Positions 1 through 12,545 of a DNA stretch of 64,000 nt are shown here, piece by piece. Numbering within the stretch: position 1 is the first letter of the stretch; each line of letters opens with the position of its first letter. The stretch is from Eulemur rufifrons (Eukaryota > Chordata > Mammalia > Primates > Lemuridae). Position numbers and translations under genes: made by a program. The notes under the pieces were generated by a model that was not told the DNA's origin, did no database searches, and saw only the letters and a program-made list of their open reading frames with translations. The stretch covers positions 285,501 to 349,500 of the forward strand of contig NC_090985.1 of the NCBI RefSeq assembly GCF_041146395.1. Reading direction: 5' to 3'.

Positions 1-475
1 CGTGTGGCAGGAGTGAAGAACAGAGTGGCGACTGCTTGGTCCCACTGGATCTTTGGCTCATCTCTAGGAAGGACACTCCGGGTTGGGGAGGCCACATCCC
101 GGCCGAGCCAGTGAAATCGTCTGCGTCGTTCCAGTTATTTTTGCTCCTGTCTAAACCAGAGCCCTCGAGGTCTCTGTCCATTCCCGGGTGGGTCCAGGTG
201 GAAGGGGCGAACTGGATCCCACTGCGGCCCCCGCGATGGCCCTGCTGACCACCTGCAGGAAGACGCGGGTGTCCCCGTGCCATGACGCGGAGCTGTCGCG
301 GGCCACGGCCAGCACGCCGTCGCTGCGGTCCTCCAGGGACACGGAGGCGACCCGGGCCGCAGGGCAGCCGGCAGCCGCGGGTCTTGGTCAGCCCAGGGTG
401 CTGGGGTCGCCCCGGCTCGACCGCGCATTGCTCGATTCGATTCGGTCAGAAGGGCTCGCGCGGGTCCGGCTCCTC
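1..475. promoter_or_regulatory. CpG island, left part (host)
   Basis: This stretch is GC-rich with frequent CpG, unlike the AT-rich DNA that dominates the rest of the window. Open frames here on both strands are by-products of high GC, and none has a recognisable domain. It ends exactly at the left target duplication (CCTC, 472-475) of a solo LTR, and comparable GC-rich sequence resumes at 1374. I infer that the two parts were one CpG island before the LTR inserted. It may be a promoter for the + strand gene whose exon lies at 4841, but no transcription start can be placed from sequence alone. The left border is outside the window. Confidence 0.6.
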
Positions 476-642
476 TGTTAGATCCGGTTCCCTTTGGCCC
501 CAGGAACAGAGAGGCAGAGTCACTGAGGCTGCAAAAAGGCAAAGGAGTTTATTAACTAGCCCCGGGCCAGGGTCCAAATTCCAGAGCACCAACGCAGTGG
601 CCTCTCCAGGAACTAGGACCCCGCCCTGGGGTAAAGATTAGG

Positions 643-650
643 CTTTTATA
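643..650 (-). promoter_or_regulatory. TATA box of the solo LTR
   Basis: On the - strand this reads TATAAAAG, at the same place relative to the GC-rich R boundary as the TATA box in the provirus LTRs. The reverse-strand AATAAA polyadenylation signal (548-553) lies about 90 bp downstream, which fits a short R region between them. Activity cannot be judged from sequence. Confidence 0.65.
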
Positions 651-670
651 CTTTTCTGTATGCTAGTTTT

Positions 671-765
671 CACACGACACGTTATTCTGCACATAACACG
701 TTAGTCTGCACATGACATACCAGTCTGTACACGACACACTAGTCTGCACACGACACACTAGTCTG
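671..765 (-). repeat. Five 19-bp tandem repeats in solo-LTR U3
   Basis: Five consecutive 19-bp units start at 671, 690, 709, 728 and 747, each a variant of cacacgacacactagtctg. In LTR sense orientation they end about 20 bp upstream of the TATA box, where gammaretroviral enhancer repeats usually sit. Units four and five are the most alike and the left units have diverged, which suggests stepwise duplication. The provirus LTRs lack this array. Confidence 0.85.
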
Positions 766-1373
766 CACTTTATCCCCCTTCAGTTTATTTGTTCCTTTTG
801 TTTAGAAGTGGCTGATCGCGTTGGCTTTAGGTTTGTTGACTCTAAGTTTCGGACTTTTTGCACTGGCGCCAGTTGTAGTTAACATCATCCAGGGGAAGAG
901 GAGGGTCTCCGACGGGGGAGGGGAGCTGTTGTTGCATACCTTCTAGTTTTTGGTTACAAGCGATACTGGGAACACACGCCCTGCACAAGCTATTCATGCG
1001 CTGATCATGTCTTGCTCTTCTTATTTACTTAGTTGGTTGGAGGGCACCTGGATTCTCCAGTCCTTTATCAGAAAGCAACTTGCAGTTACCTCCCCGGGGC
1101 TTTGTTTTCCTTTACTTTAGTGAAGCCTGCCATGGCTCCACTTACGCTAAGCACCAAGCCAGCAAGCCATATATACAGAAGCAGAACTAGGCTTCTCACA
1201 TCCAGGAAGCCTAGACTATCATGCAGTTACCTTTGTTCTTATCTCTGTTTTTCATTCTGATTAACTATATTTATTAAACAACTAAAAGCAAGCATAGTCA
1301 CAGAAGCGAATAGCATCAATTAGAATCAAAGAGAGCACACATTTTCCTACTATCAATTCCTGTTCTTCACCTC

Positions 1374-1800
1374 GGCCTCGTCCCCGGGACTCGGGACTCC
1401 GGGCGGGAGAAGCCGCAGCCCCGGCTGGAGCCGCAGCCTCTCTCCTCCTCCGAGGGCACCGGGGCGCCGGGAGCCGCGTCCACTGCGCGGCGGAAGCTCA
1501 GTCCGGCTCCGGTTCTGGGAAGCGAAACGCGCCTCGGGCTGCAGCTCCCGCCGCTGGGTCAGGGCCGCCCGCACCGCGCCAGCGTCTCCTGTCCCCGCGC
1601 AGGTCGCAGGCGGCCGGGACAAAACCGCGTCCTTGAGAAGTTTCTGCAGCCCCGGAGCCGAGAGGCCGCCTCCCCCAGCCGGGGCCGACTCCCCGCCCTC
1701 CAGAAGCTTCCACGGCCGCTCGCTCCCGCGAAGGCAGCGTGAAAAAGTCGCTCTTCTCCTCCTCCTCCTCCCGGCCCTGTCGCTTTTGCTTCCCTACTTG
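1374..1800. promoter_or_regulatory. CpG island, right part (host)
   Basis: A strongly GC- and CpG-rich block runs to about 1800, where composition drops abruptly to AT-rich. It is probably the continuation of the island at 1-475, separated only by the solo LTR. It contains GC boxes and a CT-rich stretch near 1750-1775 but no clear TATA box, as expected for a housekeeping-type promoter. Whether it drives the + strand gene (exon at 4841) or a gene to the left cannot be decided here. Confidence 0.6.
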
Positions 1801-1899
1801 GGCTTCTAGTGCGAATGACCCTCCCCACAGGGCACCTGTATTGCGAGGTGTACCTGCTGTCTGTATCTTGGTTCAGGCAGAGCTCACAAATCTTTGATT

Positions 1900-2640
1900 T
1901 TAACATTACATCTCTTTTCCTGAGGTGTGTAGCATTGCATCATTCTTTAATCTCGATTTTAATCATTTCTAGAAATATGTGACATCACTTTTAGCGTTTT
2001 TGCCTCTTGGTTCCCACTGTGTTCTTCTGCTTGTTTATATTCTATAAATAGTTGTGTTTCCTATTTTAATATTATTTAGAAATGTTAGCTTTGCTGCTTC
2101 ATATTTGATAGTTCTGAATAAATTATTTATAATTTTATATGTGTATTTTGAAAAAACTTACAAGTTTCATTATATATTAGCTATACCTATTTGTATTATT
2201 CCTTAGTGTTCTAGAAATTACAATATGCATGCTTAATGTACCATAGTCTCACATGAATTAATATAATTCATTTACAATATATAATATATAACATTGTAGC
2301 ATAATACCACTTCACAAAAAATGTAAGAGATTTGCAATAGTATCATTCTGTTTATTCCCCCTTTCCCATCTGTTTGCTGTGGTTCTCATGTATTTTACTT
2401 CTACATGCATTATAAACCTAATGACACCTACCAATTATTTTTATCTTTGCTTTAAGCAGCCAATTATCTTTTAAAGAAATCCACAAAGGAAAAGATTGGC
2501 TCTTATATTTTTCCATATATTTCCCATTTTGCAGAAGACATCTCTTTCTTTCTGCTTAATTTTTACTGAAGCTAGAAGTAATGTCTCGCCATTCCAATTT
2601 TCATATTGTGGACAATTTATATGTCATATATTACCGTACA
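1900..2640. other. AT-rich stretch, probably an old L1 relic
   Basis: There is no supportable gene. The sequence is strongly AT-rich, and phrases near 2430-2580 resemble ancient L1M-type sequence, but divergence is too high for me to give family or strand with confidence. It separates the CpG island from the first Alu. Confidence 0.3.
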
Positions 2641-2718
2641 ATCCATAGTTCCATACATATGCCAAATTTTCTCTACTGGTTTTAGGTTACTTTTTGGCAA
2701 GCATCGGTATTTTTTACC

Positions 2719-3020
2719 TTTTTTTTTTTTTTTTAGACAGGATCTCATTCAGTCACCTATTCTAAAGTGCAGTGGTGTCATTACAACTCAAAGCAACCTC
2801 AAATTTCTGGGCTCAAGTGATCCTCCTGCCTCAGCCTCCTGAGTACCTGGGACTACAAGCATGTGCGACCATGCTTGGCTAATTTTTTTTTTTCCTAATT
2901 TTTATAGAGATGAGGTCTTGCTTTTGCTCGGGCTGGTCTTGAACTGCTGGCCTCAAGCAATCTTCCTGCCTCGGCCTCCCAAAGTGCTAGGTTTACAGGC
3001 ATGAGCCACCATGCCTGGCC
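2719..3020 (-). mobile_element. Alu: Alu SINE, old copy
   Basis: A dimeric Alu in reverse orientation: a T-run at the left (the poly-A tail), two related monomers separated by a T-rich linker near 2880, and the reversed Alu head 'gccaccatgcctggcc' at the right. It has many substitutions and the simple 'tttatagagatgagg' middle rather than the long lemur linker, so it belongs to an older AluJ-like layer. Confidence 0.9.
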
Positions 3021-4840
3021 ATTATTTATACATTTTTAAATACTTCATTATGTCTAGCACAGTGCTTTACACAAAGTGGGCAACTATGTATTTTTTTAAG
3101 TGTGTAAGAATGACTGAAATTTTGTTGTTTTTTTCTGAGTCTTTGTGTAATCTCACAGGGTTAAGTTGTATTATTACAGTTCACCATTAGATGTCACTTT
3201 CTAACATATGTTCTTACCACTGAATTCCTGCTGTACAGCTGATCCGATCCTGAAAGTTGGCACTCCTCTATAAGTGCACTTAAACTGAGAAGTTTCTGTC
3301 TTCTTTCATCTTAAAGTTTCTTTCATCTTAAAGTGATTACTCTAAAACAGAAGTGTTTCTTAATTGTAATTTTTATTATCTTTTAGTTTTACATCTGAGT
3401 TTGTACAGAACCAACTGATTTTCCTTAAGTTTTCTTTAAATTTGAATACTGGCATTATTTTTTATTTATTTTCTTGGAGCAAAGTCTGTAACTATTATAA
3501 GTAAAAGTGTGAAGAAGTAGGATATTCAAGAATACCTTTTAAAACATGTTCAGAATGTATTCTGTCGGTAGTGTAATTCTGAAAACCATCTCATTCTAGG
3601 AGCCCCACTGACCCCAGACTGACTGGAAGTGAGTCTTCTCAGGATAAGCTTTGATAGCAGCTGTGGGGTTTACTTGGGTTTGTCAAGGAAAGGGAGAACT
3701 GAGGGGGCTGTGAAAAGAAGTGTGGAGGTGGAGAAAGAGGAGATTCACAGGGCTCAGTTGGCAATCACGCAGCACAGTGAAGTGCCGAGAATGAGCTTCC
3801 CTCGCTCATTCTCTTCCCTTACAGGACAGGAAAGGTCCAGGCAAGGAGATTTTAGGAATCCCAGAAGCTTTAACGTGTACTGTATTTTTAAGGCCTGGAT
3901 TTTAGACTTAGCTTTATAATCTGTAAGATTTAGAGATATGTTTCAGTTGTTGCCAAATGCTGGGATTCATGATCTAACACAAAGTTCGTGGTGAAGGTTT
4001 CATAGGCTCACTCTGTTCCTAACAGATGAGTCCCTCCAAGCTGAGTCAGGAGAGGCCTCTTTTGTAAAACCCTCAGTCACCAGACACCCAAGCTGTGGCC
4101 CCAGGCTTTTCCCCAGTCTTGCCAGGCACAGGTGGAAAATCATCTGGAGGTCGGGTGGCTATTTTCTTGAGTTACTCCAGAATACTGAAATTTGAATAAA
4201 TAGCAATCTTGTTTCTTAATAATGTGATAAATACCCCTGAAATTAACATCTATTCAAGAATATGATTGTTCCTAATAATTTGTGGCCCTCTGGTATCCTG
4301 TTTGCCAGCTTTTCCCATCTTACCCCAGAAGTAACTATTAGTACTCTTTGCATTTTCTGTTCATGGTTTTATTTTATTGAAGTGCTTCCATTTATCAATA
4401 TATGCATACAGAATTGGACTTTTTAAGCCATGATTATAATAAACCAAAGTACAAACAATTAGGGCATTTAAATTCCATTTTATATTGATCAAATTACAAA
4501 CAATGCATTATTGATAAATGAAATTTTGTCTTGTAATATTTCTGTGCATTAGAATAAAACTTAAATATATTTAATAAAACATGTTGGCATAAGGTAGCCA
4601 CTTGTCCTCTTTGGGAAAACCTTAACCCTTTCGTTTTTAGACTCTCACTTTTTATGAAGTAATGAAGCAAATGGTAACTTGTATGAAGAAGGTGGTTAAA
4701 ATGAGGCAGAAAGTTGGCAGTGCTACCTGCTACCTTGGTATGATCAGTAGTCAAGAGGCACTGATGATGTTACTCACTTGTGTTGGTAATAATTCAATTT
4801 GTAATGTTTTTTTCCCTTATGTTTTTATGTCTTACTACAG
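3021..4840. other. Non-coding DNA upstream of the ZMYND11-like exon
   Basis: AT-rich sequence without a convincing gene. A short segment near 3600-3632 ends in a donor-like 'ggaa|gtgagt' and could be an upstream exon, but the acceptor side is weak and I do not call it. The last 40 bases before 4841 form the polypyrimidine tract and 'ctacag' acceptor of the following exon. Confidence 0.5.
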
Positions 4841-4859
4841 CTAAAGAAGTAAACAGGTC

Positions 4860-4976
<117 letters not shown>

Positions 4977-5392
4977 TAAGTAAATTTAAACAAACAAACA
5001 AAAAAAATCCATGTAAAATTTCATGTGAGACCTTGGGGGAAAAGTCCAAAAATACTTTATTATGCTAATCAACATACATTACAAAGGACTGAAGTCACTT
5101 ACCTTGCAGGAGTATATAGTTGTTAGAAAAACAAATACAGAAACATACACAAGCAGCTTGTGTTTATAAAATAAATATTAGATAAGTAAAATATCAGTAT
5201 GTACTATTTATAATTGTTTTGCAGTTATCAGAATTTTTAACTGTTGGTAACTTTATTTAGGTCTTTTATTAAAATGGCTTTTAGTTAATCATTTGCTTTT
5301 ATGTAGTGAAGCTGTCTAAAAATAGTATACTGTTCGTTACTCATTGTAATACAGGACAAGCATGGTATGTGCAGTAAGTAAATAACATCTTG

Positions 5393-5555
5393 CCTGTGTG
5401 CTCAGGCTTGTAATCCTAGCACTTTGGGAGGCTGAGACAGGAGGATATCACCTTAGCCCAGGAGTTGGAGGCTGCAGTGAGCTATGATGATGGCATTGTA
5501 CTCTAACCGGGGCCACAGAGCCCCTCAAAGACCCTCTTAACAAAACAAAGCAAAA
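5393..5555 (+). mobile_element. Alu: Alu-like monomer (FLAM/left-arm fragment)
   Basis: A single diverged Alu arm: 'ttgtaatcctagcac', 'gggaggctgag', 'cccaggagtt' and 'ctgcagtgagctatgatga' occur in order, followed by an irregular A-rich tail. There is no second monomer, and the arm is too diverged to be young. Confidence 0.75.
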
Positions 5556-5840
5556 TTGCATGAGGTCGTAGCCTACTGACAGAATTTTTAACAATTTCAT
5601 TGTATATTTTAGAAATTATTAAACAAACCCCTCAGTTTTAAAAAGAAAGTTCATCCCCACCCCAGTTTCTAATGCTATTTATATTGGTAGACAAAGATTC
5701 AGGATACAAAATAAAATCAAACTAATTTATGACTCTTCTATTTACTTGTTATATATTAATTATAAGGATGTCTTAAAATAAGAACTTGGTTTTATTTTGT
5801 TTCTCTGGGTATTTTTAAAGGAATAAAGCCAAATTTATCC

Positions 5841-6142
<302 letters not shown>

Positions 6143-6712
6143 AAGCCAAATTTATCCTTTTAAATGTTTGGAGGTTGGTTTTGTTGTTGTTATTGCTGTT
6201 GTTGTTAATTTAGATAAAATTTCTTTATGCCTATATCTCCATATTCTTTAAATGCTATGTGTAAAAATGGAAAACAGATAATTTACAAAAGCTCACTTAG
6301 ATGCTTTTTTTTTGGCCTTTGTTAATAAGTAACAAAATTGAATTACATATATTTTTGTCCCTTCCCTGTATTCTGGTGAGGAAGACCATAAAATTACCTG
6401 CAAGGGAAGGAACAGAAGATAGAGAAAGGGTTCAGGCTCTGTGTGGCTCTTACTCTACACTCACGCTCAGAATACTTTAAAGCTGACCATGCACAACTCT
6501 TAGCTCCTGTAGGTTAGTGGAAGGAACAAAATAATACTGTATGAAAAATAAGAATAAAAAGTACGTTGTTTTAATTATTATATTTTTAATTAAAGCAAAT
6601 AATTTGAGGTGTGGTAGCTAAATACAAATTACAGAGAGGTGATGTTGATAATACAAACATTTAAAAAATCTCGAAGACTTAAAAGTAGTATTTTCTTATG
6701 GTTGAGACTTTT

Positions 6713-7049
<337 letters not shown>

Positions 7050-7196
7050 TGAGACTTTTAACAAAACAGTTTTTGTATATCAAAATTGCTCACAGAAGGC
7101 TGCTGAAATGCAATACTGTTCTTTGGATTCGTTTTTAAAAATTAAAATCATGTAAGCTTGACTGAACCATTTCAGTTTTTCAGACTACTCCTTTTT

Positions 7197-7244
7197 CTCA
7201 CGTGTGGCATCTTTCTAGATCTCACGTGTAGCATCCTTCTAGAA
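7197..7244. repeat. 24-bp tandem duplication
   Basis: Two adjacent 24-bp units start at 7197 and 7221, each beginning 'ctcacgtgt', followed by 'gcat' and 'cttctaga' with a few substitutions. Each holds a CACGTG E-box. I see no gene attached to it. Confidence 0.7.
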
Positions 7245-8757
7245 GCTCTAGGGATGTTCCCTAGGAAGCTGTCAGACTCTCCTAGTGAATGTTGCTGTTA
7301 GGTTGTGACCACCTGCCGTGTGGGAGTCAGAGAATTAACCCCGCAGTGCCAGGGGCAGAGGTCTGTTGGATTATCACAGCACCTGTGTGTGCGCAAGTTA
7401 AACTGGGGCAAAAGATGCAAAGATTGTTAAACAGGCTTGCACATGCCTTCTCCTGTTGTATCGCGGCTTGTCGGTAAGTGTTCCTTTCTCTCCTTGCTTC
7501 ATCAGTGTAGCCTTAAATGATGCCAAGGGTTATCTTCCTTCATGTTTTGAGGTTCATAGCTCCTAAATTAAGTATCAATAAATTAATTTTACCTTGTAAA
7601 TAGTTTTAGTTTTATTAGTGTCATATAAAGCTGGACGAAAAGAAAGGAAGAAAACCCGAGGTTAAGTGCTCAGGAGGGGTTCCCCGTGTGTCCTCTGCCT
7701 CGTCCCCTCTGAGAGCTGTGCGGCATTTCCTCTCATCACAGTGGCTCACGTCCAAGCATTCTGTGCTTCTTTCCCAACATCAGTCACAGTCTTGACTATC
7801 TCCCTGCTGGACAGTTGGCTCCAGGGGGGACTGTGCAGAGAACTGCCTTACCCAGTGCCTTTGCTTCTTGCCTGCTGCGCTTGCCTGAGGTCAGTTAGGA
7901 AGTGGCAAGGGACGAGGACAGGAAGTCCCATCTTTTGCTGTAAAGCCTGATATTCCTATTCTGTACTTTCAAGCCTTGCATTCATTTTAAGTCAAGTTGT
8001 TCTGCTTATTTACAGTTAAGTCTGAACATAGAGGTGACTTTTAAACTTTAGAAATGGCTGAAGTTACAGAAGGCTGCAGAAGAATTATTGTTAGGATTGC
8101 ATATGTTGTCATTAAGTTTCACTCTTTATTTTGACTGGTGACTCCATTATAAAAAAAAATTGAAAGCTACATAGTTTGAGTCATGCATTCAAAGTTATGG
8201 GGTTTGGTGTGACTGCCTCTTAGGCAGTCCTGCATCCTGCGTCCTAAACATTATCGTTTACTTTGGTATAATGGCTTCGTTCTGCTTGTTTCTGTTCTTT
8301 TGATCCATGGATTTCTCATCCATCTTTTTTGCTGTGGCTTTCATTTGGGATTTATTGATTGGGGAAACTGGGTCATTTGGTTTCTTGCAGTCTGGCTTTC
8401 GAGGATCGCAGCCCTGTGGTCCAGTTTGACCTGCTGCTCAGTCCTCTGTATTTCCTGGAAACTGATGGTTGGTCCAGGGGCTGTGGGTGGGTCGAGGCTG
8501 CTGCACAGGCTGCGGAGAGTTGTGTGTTCAGGAGGCACATGTGTCAGTTGTCTCGTTTTGTGATATATGTAGCTATTGATGCTAGATCCAGTAGTTCATT
8601 AAGAATTGCAAAATGGTGGTAATCTAATTTTATCTTTCCTTTGCTAACTGGAATGCTTCTGTAAGGACATAGGCTTCCCATTATCTGCTATTTGGTCACG
8701 CTGTGGTGTGGTTCACATGGGAAAAGTAGGAGAAGTGTTTAATTCCTTCTCTTTATG
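7245..8757. other. Non-coding interval between Alus
   Basis: No supportable gene. Short open frames occur, but none resembles a known protein or is bracketed by good splice sites on both sides. A donor-like 'gtaagt' at about 7474 lacks a convincing upstream acceptor. The interval is moderately AT-rich and probably contains old repeats that I cannot name. Confidence 0.4.
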
Positions 8758-8772
8758 TATTTATCAGTTTTC

Positions 8773-9117
8773 TTTTTCTTTTTTCTTTTTTTTTTTTTTT
8801 GTTGAGACAGAGTCTCACTTTGTTGCCCAGGCTAGAGTGAGTGCTGTGGCGTCAGCTTAGCTCACAGCAACCTCAGACTCCTCGGCTTAAGCGATCCTAC
8901 TGCCTCAGCCTCCCGAGTAGCTGGGACTACAGGCATGCGCCACTATGCCCGGCTAATTTTTTCTATATAGATTTTTAGTTGTCCATATAATGTCTTTCTA
9001 TTTTTAGTAGAGACGGGGTCTTGCTCAGGCTGGTCTCGAACTCCTGACCTTGAGCAATCCACCCGCCTCGGCCTCCCAGAGTGCTAGGATTACAGGCGTG
9101 AGCCACCGCGCCCGGCC
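8773..9117 (-). mobile_element. Alu: Alu SINE, young lemur subfamily, with target duplication
   Basis: Full-length reverse Alu with long pyrimidine tail. The 15-bp duplication tatttatcagttttc flanks it (8758-8772 and 9118-9132). It shares distinctive variants ('cttaagcgatcctactgcc', 'atatagatttttag', 'cttgagcaatccacc') with the Alus at 15258 and 58266, so these three form one subfamily. Confidence 0.94.
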
Positions 9118-9699
9118 TATTTATCAGTTTTCAAAATAGCATCCTCCAGTGGTAACCAGCTGGGTTTTTTCTTTTAGTTGTCATTTGCAATCCATGGACT
9201 TAAACACACTTGAGATACTTGAGTCCGTTTTTGACAAAACCCTTACTGATGCTGAGGTGTTCCCATCTCTGACCAGCGGGAGCCTCTGTGTTGGCTCCCG
9301 AAGTTCGTGCTGCTTTCTCAGGTGACAAGGTTTAAGGCCCATTTTGTACACATCCTAAACCACTAGTTTCTTCCAGGGGCTCTGGTTTCTTTTAGTTTGA
9401 AATTGTATTTCAACAGTACTTTCTGGCCACTCCGTGTTGCTACCGTGTTGTCTCTCTAGGCCTTGGAATGGACAGAGTTAGGAAATCAATATACTTTTAA
9501 AAGATAAAAACACCTCATTAATTCATACTGATATTTTCCATTCAAATTTATGGCTACTGGGTTTTATGTATCTCTTCTATCTAAAATCTTACCTTTCCTC
9601 TGACATGGTGAGAATCGTGGATATCATGAACAATAAAGTTTTAGAATATCATATAGTCAATATTTTATTCAACATTATATACACAGCTATCTGAGAATA

Positions 9700-10860
9700 A
9701 GAAACTTAAAATTATATATAGTTATGATTATATTACTGTTATATATATTTAGTTTTTATTATTTGAGGCCTGTCTTAGTGTGTTTAGTCTTCTTTTCCTG
9801 TCTTCTGTGTTTGTAATTTTCAATTGAATTCTTTTCATCATTTTTCGTTTTGATTTTTAATTTTTTCATTCTTTGCAACTTCTGTTTATCTGATATTATC
9901 TGCTGTATAATCACTCTTGTGTAGCTTCTAGTTTGGACTTCACTTCTGAAGTGATTTCTTTTCCATTTACTTCAAATGTTTAACTCATTCCAGAGTTTTT
10001 CTAATTCTGATTTACAGCTTTCCTATTATATCATTTTCTTAATGTCTTTTCTCATTTCTTGAAACAGTGGACCCTGGTTTTCTTCTGTTTTGCAGGCGTA
10101 TCTTTCTGACACGCTTTCATCATAAGGGTGTCGCTCTGTCCTGTGAGCTGCAGTCCTTCCTGTTGTCATTCTGGTGTGAAAATCTGTTTTCCCAAACTTG
10201 TAGCAGGGAGAAGTGGGTCTGAATCCTCTTACTAGATTCATGACTCTAATGCTCTTCTTATGCCAGTTTTATGAAGTGCTAAAAATATGGCCTCATATTT
10301 CTTGAGATTTCCTAGGTTTTTCTCTATCTTTCCCCCATTTTTCCTTGAACCACCCTTTCTTATACTAAAGGTCTTTTTAACTGACTCCAGTAGTATTGGA
10401 TACTTTAATTCCTCACACTTCTCTATGATATGGGGCTTTGTCCTGGAAGGGAGCTTTGCCTAATTTTGAGTGTTCAGAGGGCTGTCATGCTCCAGCTCCT
10501 TGGGACTTTGCCGTGGATCCGTGCGTTACTGTGGATCGTCTCACGTGAGGGTGTCTCACCCTGTCCATTGCAGCTGCGAGTTTGGTCCTCCTGTGCTCAG
10601 CTCCTCTAGATTCCCCGCCATGTCCCTCCTTGTCCTACATAGCTGTCAGTACCGATTGCAACTGTAGCTCTTGCAGATTTGTCCTGACTGCTCAAATTTT
10701 GGGATTCACAGGACTCCTTATCGCTTAATTTTTTGGTACTGTATATGTTATCCCAGGGCCTTTTGCTTTGTTTTGTTGGCTACTCCTCCAGTAACTCTGT
10801 CTAGGAGGTTTGGGGGCGAGTTTAAAACTGTTACCTCCACCATCTTCCCAGCTGACAACA
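9700..10860 (-). mobile_element. L1: Ancient L1 relic (5' region)
   Basis: The right end reads 'ccaccatcttcccagctg', the reverse of the 'gctgggaagatgg' motif that opens many old L1 5' regions. The T-rich, cytosine-poor left part fits a reversed L1 body. No open reading frame of useful length remains. Family and exact left border are uncertain. Confidence 0.4.
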
Positions 10861-10897
10861 ATCTTGTGATTTTTCTTTAAAAAAAAAAAAAGTTGTT

Positions 10898-11210
<313 letters not shown>

Positions 11211-11216
11211 GTTGTT

Positions 11217-12051
11217 ACTAAAGGCACTGGATATTTTCTGAAGTTCAAAAGCAGAGCTAAAAGGAATAAAAGAAAATCCCTTTTAGCAGAAACAAACCCA
11301 AGGCATGTTCTTTATGTTTGTATATAACGCTGGACACCACAGAATCCACAGCAATATCACCATCAAATACAGGATCCTTAATGTAGTAAGACTGACGTTG
11401 CAATTTTAAAAGGAAATTCCATGAGTAGAATTTGTGGCCTTTTAAAGCAGTTAAGCCTCATATCCTCATAATTGATTCAACTCTTAGCAACTAATAATAA
11501 TCTTCTTATCTCAATAACAAAATAGGAGAATGTATCTGCGTTCATTCTAGATGTTTATTCCACCTAAGTATGATGATATCCAACATTCAGAGTTCATAGC
11601 AGTACCTGTCCATGACACCTCCCCAGGAAAGAGAGTTCTGAGTCCTTTTTACCACTTTCTTTTAATTTTCCTTTTTTAAAAGAACTGCTAGTGTACCCAA
11701 GAAAGTAGGAAAGGTGCTGTAAGTTACAGAATCACTGCTGAGATTTATTCAATAATTCAAATCTTTAAAAAAATATACCTAAGGGAAACTTCTTTCACAA
11801 GTTTTATTATTTTGCTATGGAAAGTATTTTTACTGAAAAGATCAATCTGAGCTCAAAAAACATATCTGGGATAAAGTCTGATGTTTTGATTAATGGTGAA
11901 GCTGTCCCTCTGGTTTAAAGCTCATGTTTAGAAATTAATGATAACATAAATTCTATAGATGACTTCATTTGGGAACTAAATAAGCATGAATTTTGGCCTC
12001 TCAATAAAAACGTTTTACATTTCTAGAAATGGAAGGATGTCTTCTAATGTT
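11217..12051. other. AT-rich host DNA left of the provirus
   Basis: No gene or repeat that I can name. This is the pre-integration flank of the gammaretroviral provirus. Its last four bases (12052-12055, TAAT) are the left copy of the provirus target duplication. Confidence 0.5.
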
Positions 12052-12055
12052 TAAT

Positions 12056-12505
12056 TGTAAGAACCGGTTACCCTCAGTCCCAGGAACAGATAGGCAGAGT
12101 CACCAAGGCTGCAACAGACAAAGGAGTTTATTTTCTAGCCTAGGCTAGGGTCCAAGGCTCAGAGCACCAGCGCAGTGGTCTCTCCACGAGCCCGGACCCC
12201 GCCCTGGGGTGGAAACAAAGCTTTTATACTTATCGATAGGTTACATGTATCGGGCACACCCCCCCCACCCCCCTTTTAGTTCATTTGTTCCCTCAAAAGT
12301 GGCCGATAGCTTTGGCTCCTGATTGGCCAGTTTCCAAGCCGGGGCTTGGGCTCCTAATTGGCCAGTTTCCAAGCCAGGGCCCTCAGTTGTTACCAGCGGC
12401 ATTCCGGGAAGGGGGAGGGCCTGCGTTGGGGAAACCAAAACTTAGGCCTTTCCTAAGAGGTCCAGTCTGTCATGGAGTTACTCCTGTTTTCCTTCCTGCT
12501 CTACA
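12056..12505 (-). repeat. 3' LTR of the gammaretroviral provirus
   Basis: 450 bp, TG...CA. In sense orientation U3 (right side) carries a two-unit 35-bp repeat with CCAAT boxes (units start at 12316 and 12351, each containing attggccagtttccaagcc). The TATA box (TATAAAAG) is at 12228-12221 and AATAAA at 12132-12127. U3, R and U5 are thus all present and compact. The only difference I see from the other LTR is A at 12409 where the 5' LTR has G (21960). Confidence 0.96.
12127..12132 (-). terminator. LTR polyadenylation signal
   Basis: AATAAA on the - strand within R of the 3' LTR, about 90 bp downstream of the TATA box. In retroviruses the signal in the 3' LTR ends the genomic RNA. The same hexamer lies at 21678-21683 in the 5' LTR. 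Confidence 0.75.
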
Positions 12506-12529
12506 TTTCCCCCTTTTTTTTTTTTTTTT
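12506..12529 (-). promoter_or_regulatory. Polypurine tract (plus-strand primer)
   Basis: Directly upstream of the 3' LTR in sense orientation lies a long A-run followed by GGGGG and AAA, abutting the LTR's TG. Retroviral polypurine tracts resist RNase H and prime plus-strand DNA; position and composition are as expected. The A-run is longer than usual and may have expanded. Confidence 0.85.
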
Positions 12530-12545
12530 GTTTGTTTGTTTGTTT

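Larger units (their letters stand above)
476..1369 (-). mobile_element. Solo LTR of a gammaretrovirus-type ERV
   Basis: The element begins TG and ends CA and is flanked by a 4-bp direct repeat CCTC (472-475 and 1370-1373), the duplication size made by gammaretroviral integrases. No viral genes adjoin it, so it is a solo LTR left by recombination. Positions 482-650 match the R/U5 part of the LTRs at 12056 and 21607: the same 'aggcagagtcac' block, the 'aaaggagttta' block holding a reverse-strand AATAAA, the 'ccccgccctgggg' block and the TATA box. The remainder (U3) is longer and mostly different, giving 894 bp against 450 bp. It is therefore an older or recombinant relative. The sense strand is -, antisense to the exon at 4841. 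Confidence 0.8.

Noticed and set aside
1..475. Possibility that the left edge is the interior (leader) of the provirus belonging to the LTR at 476
   Set aside because: No primer binding site follows the LTR, and the CCTC duplication on both sides with matching CpG-rich DNA at 1374 fits a solo LTR in host sequence better.
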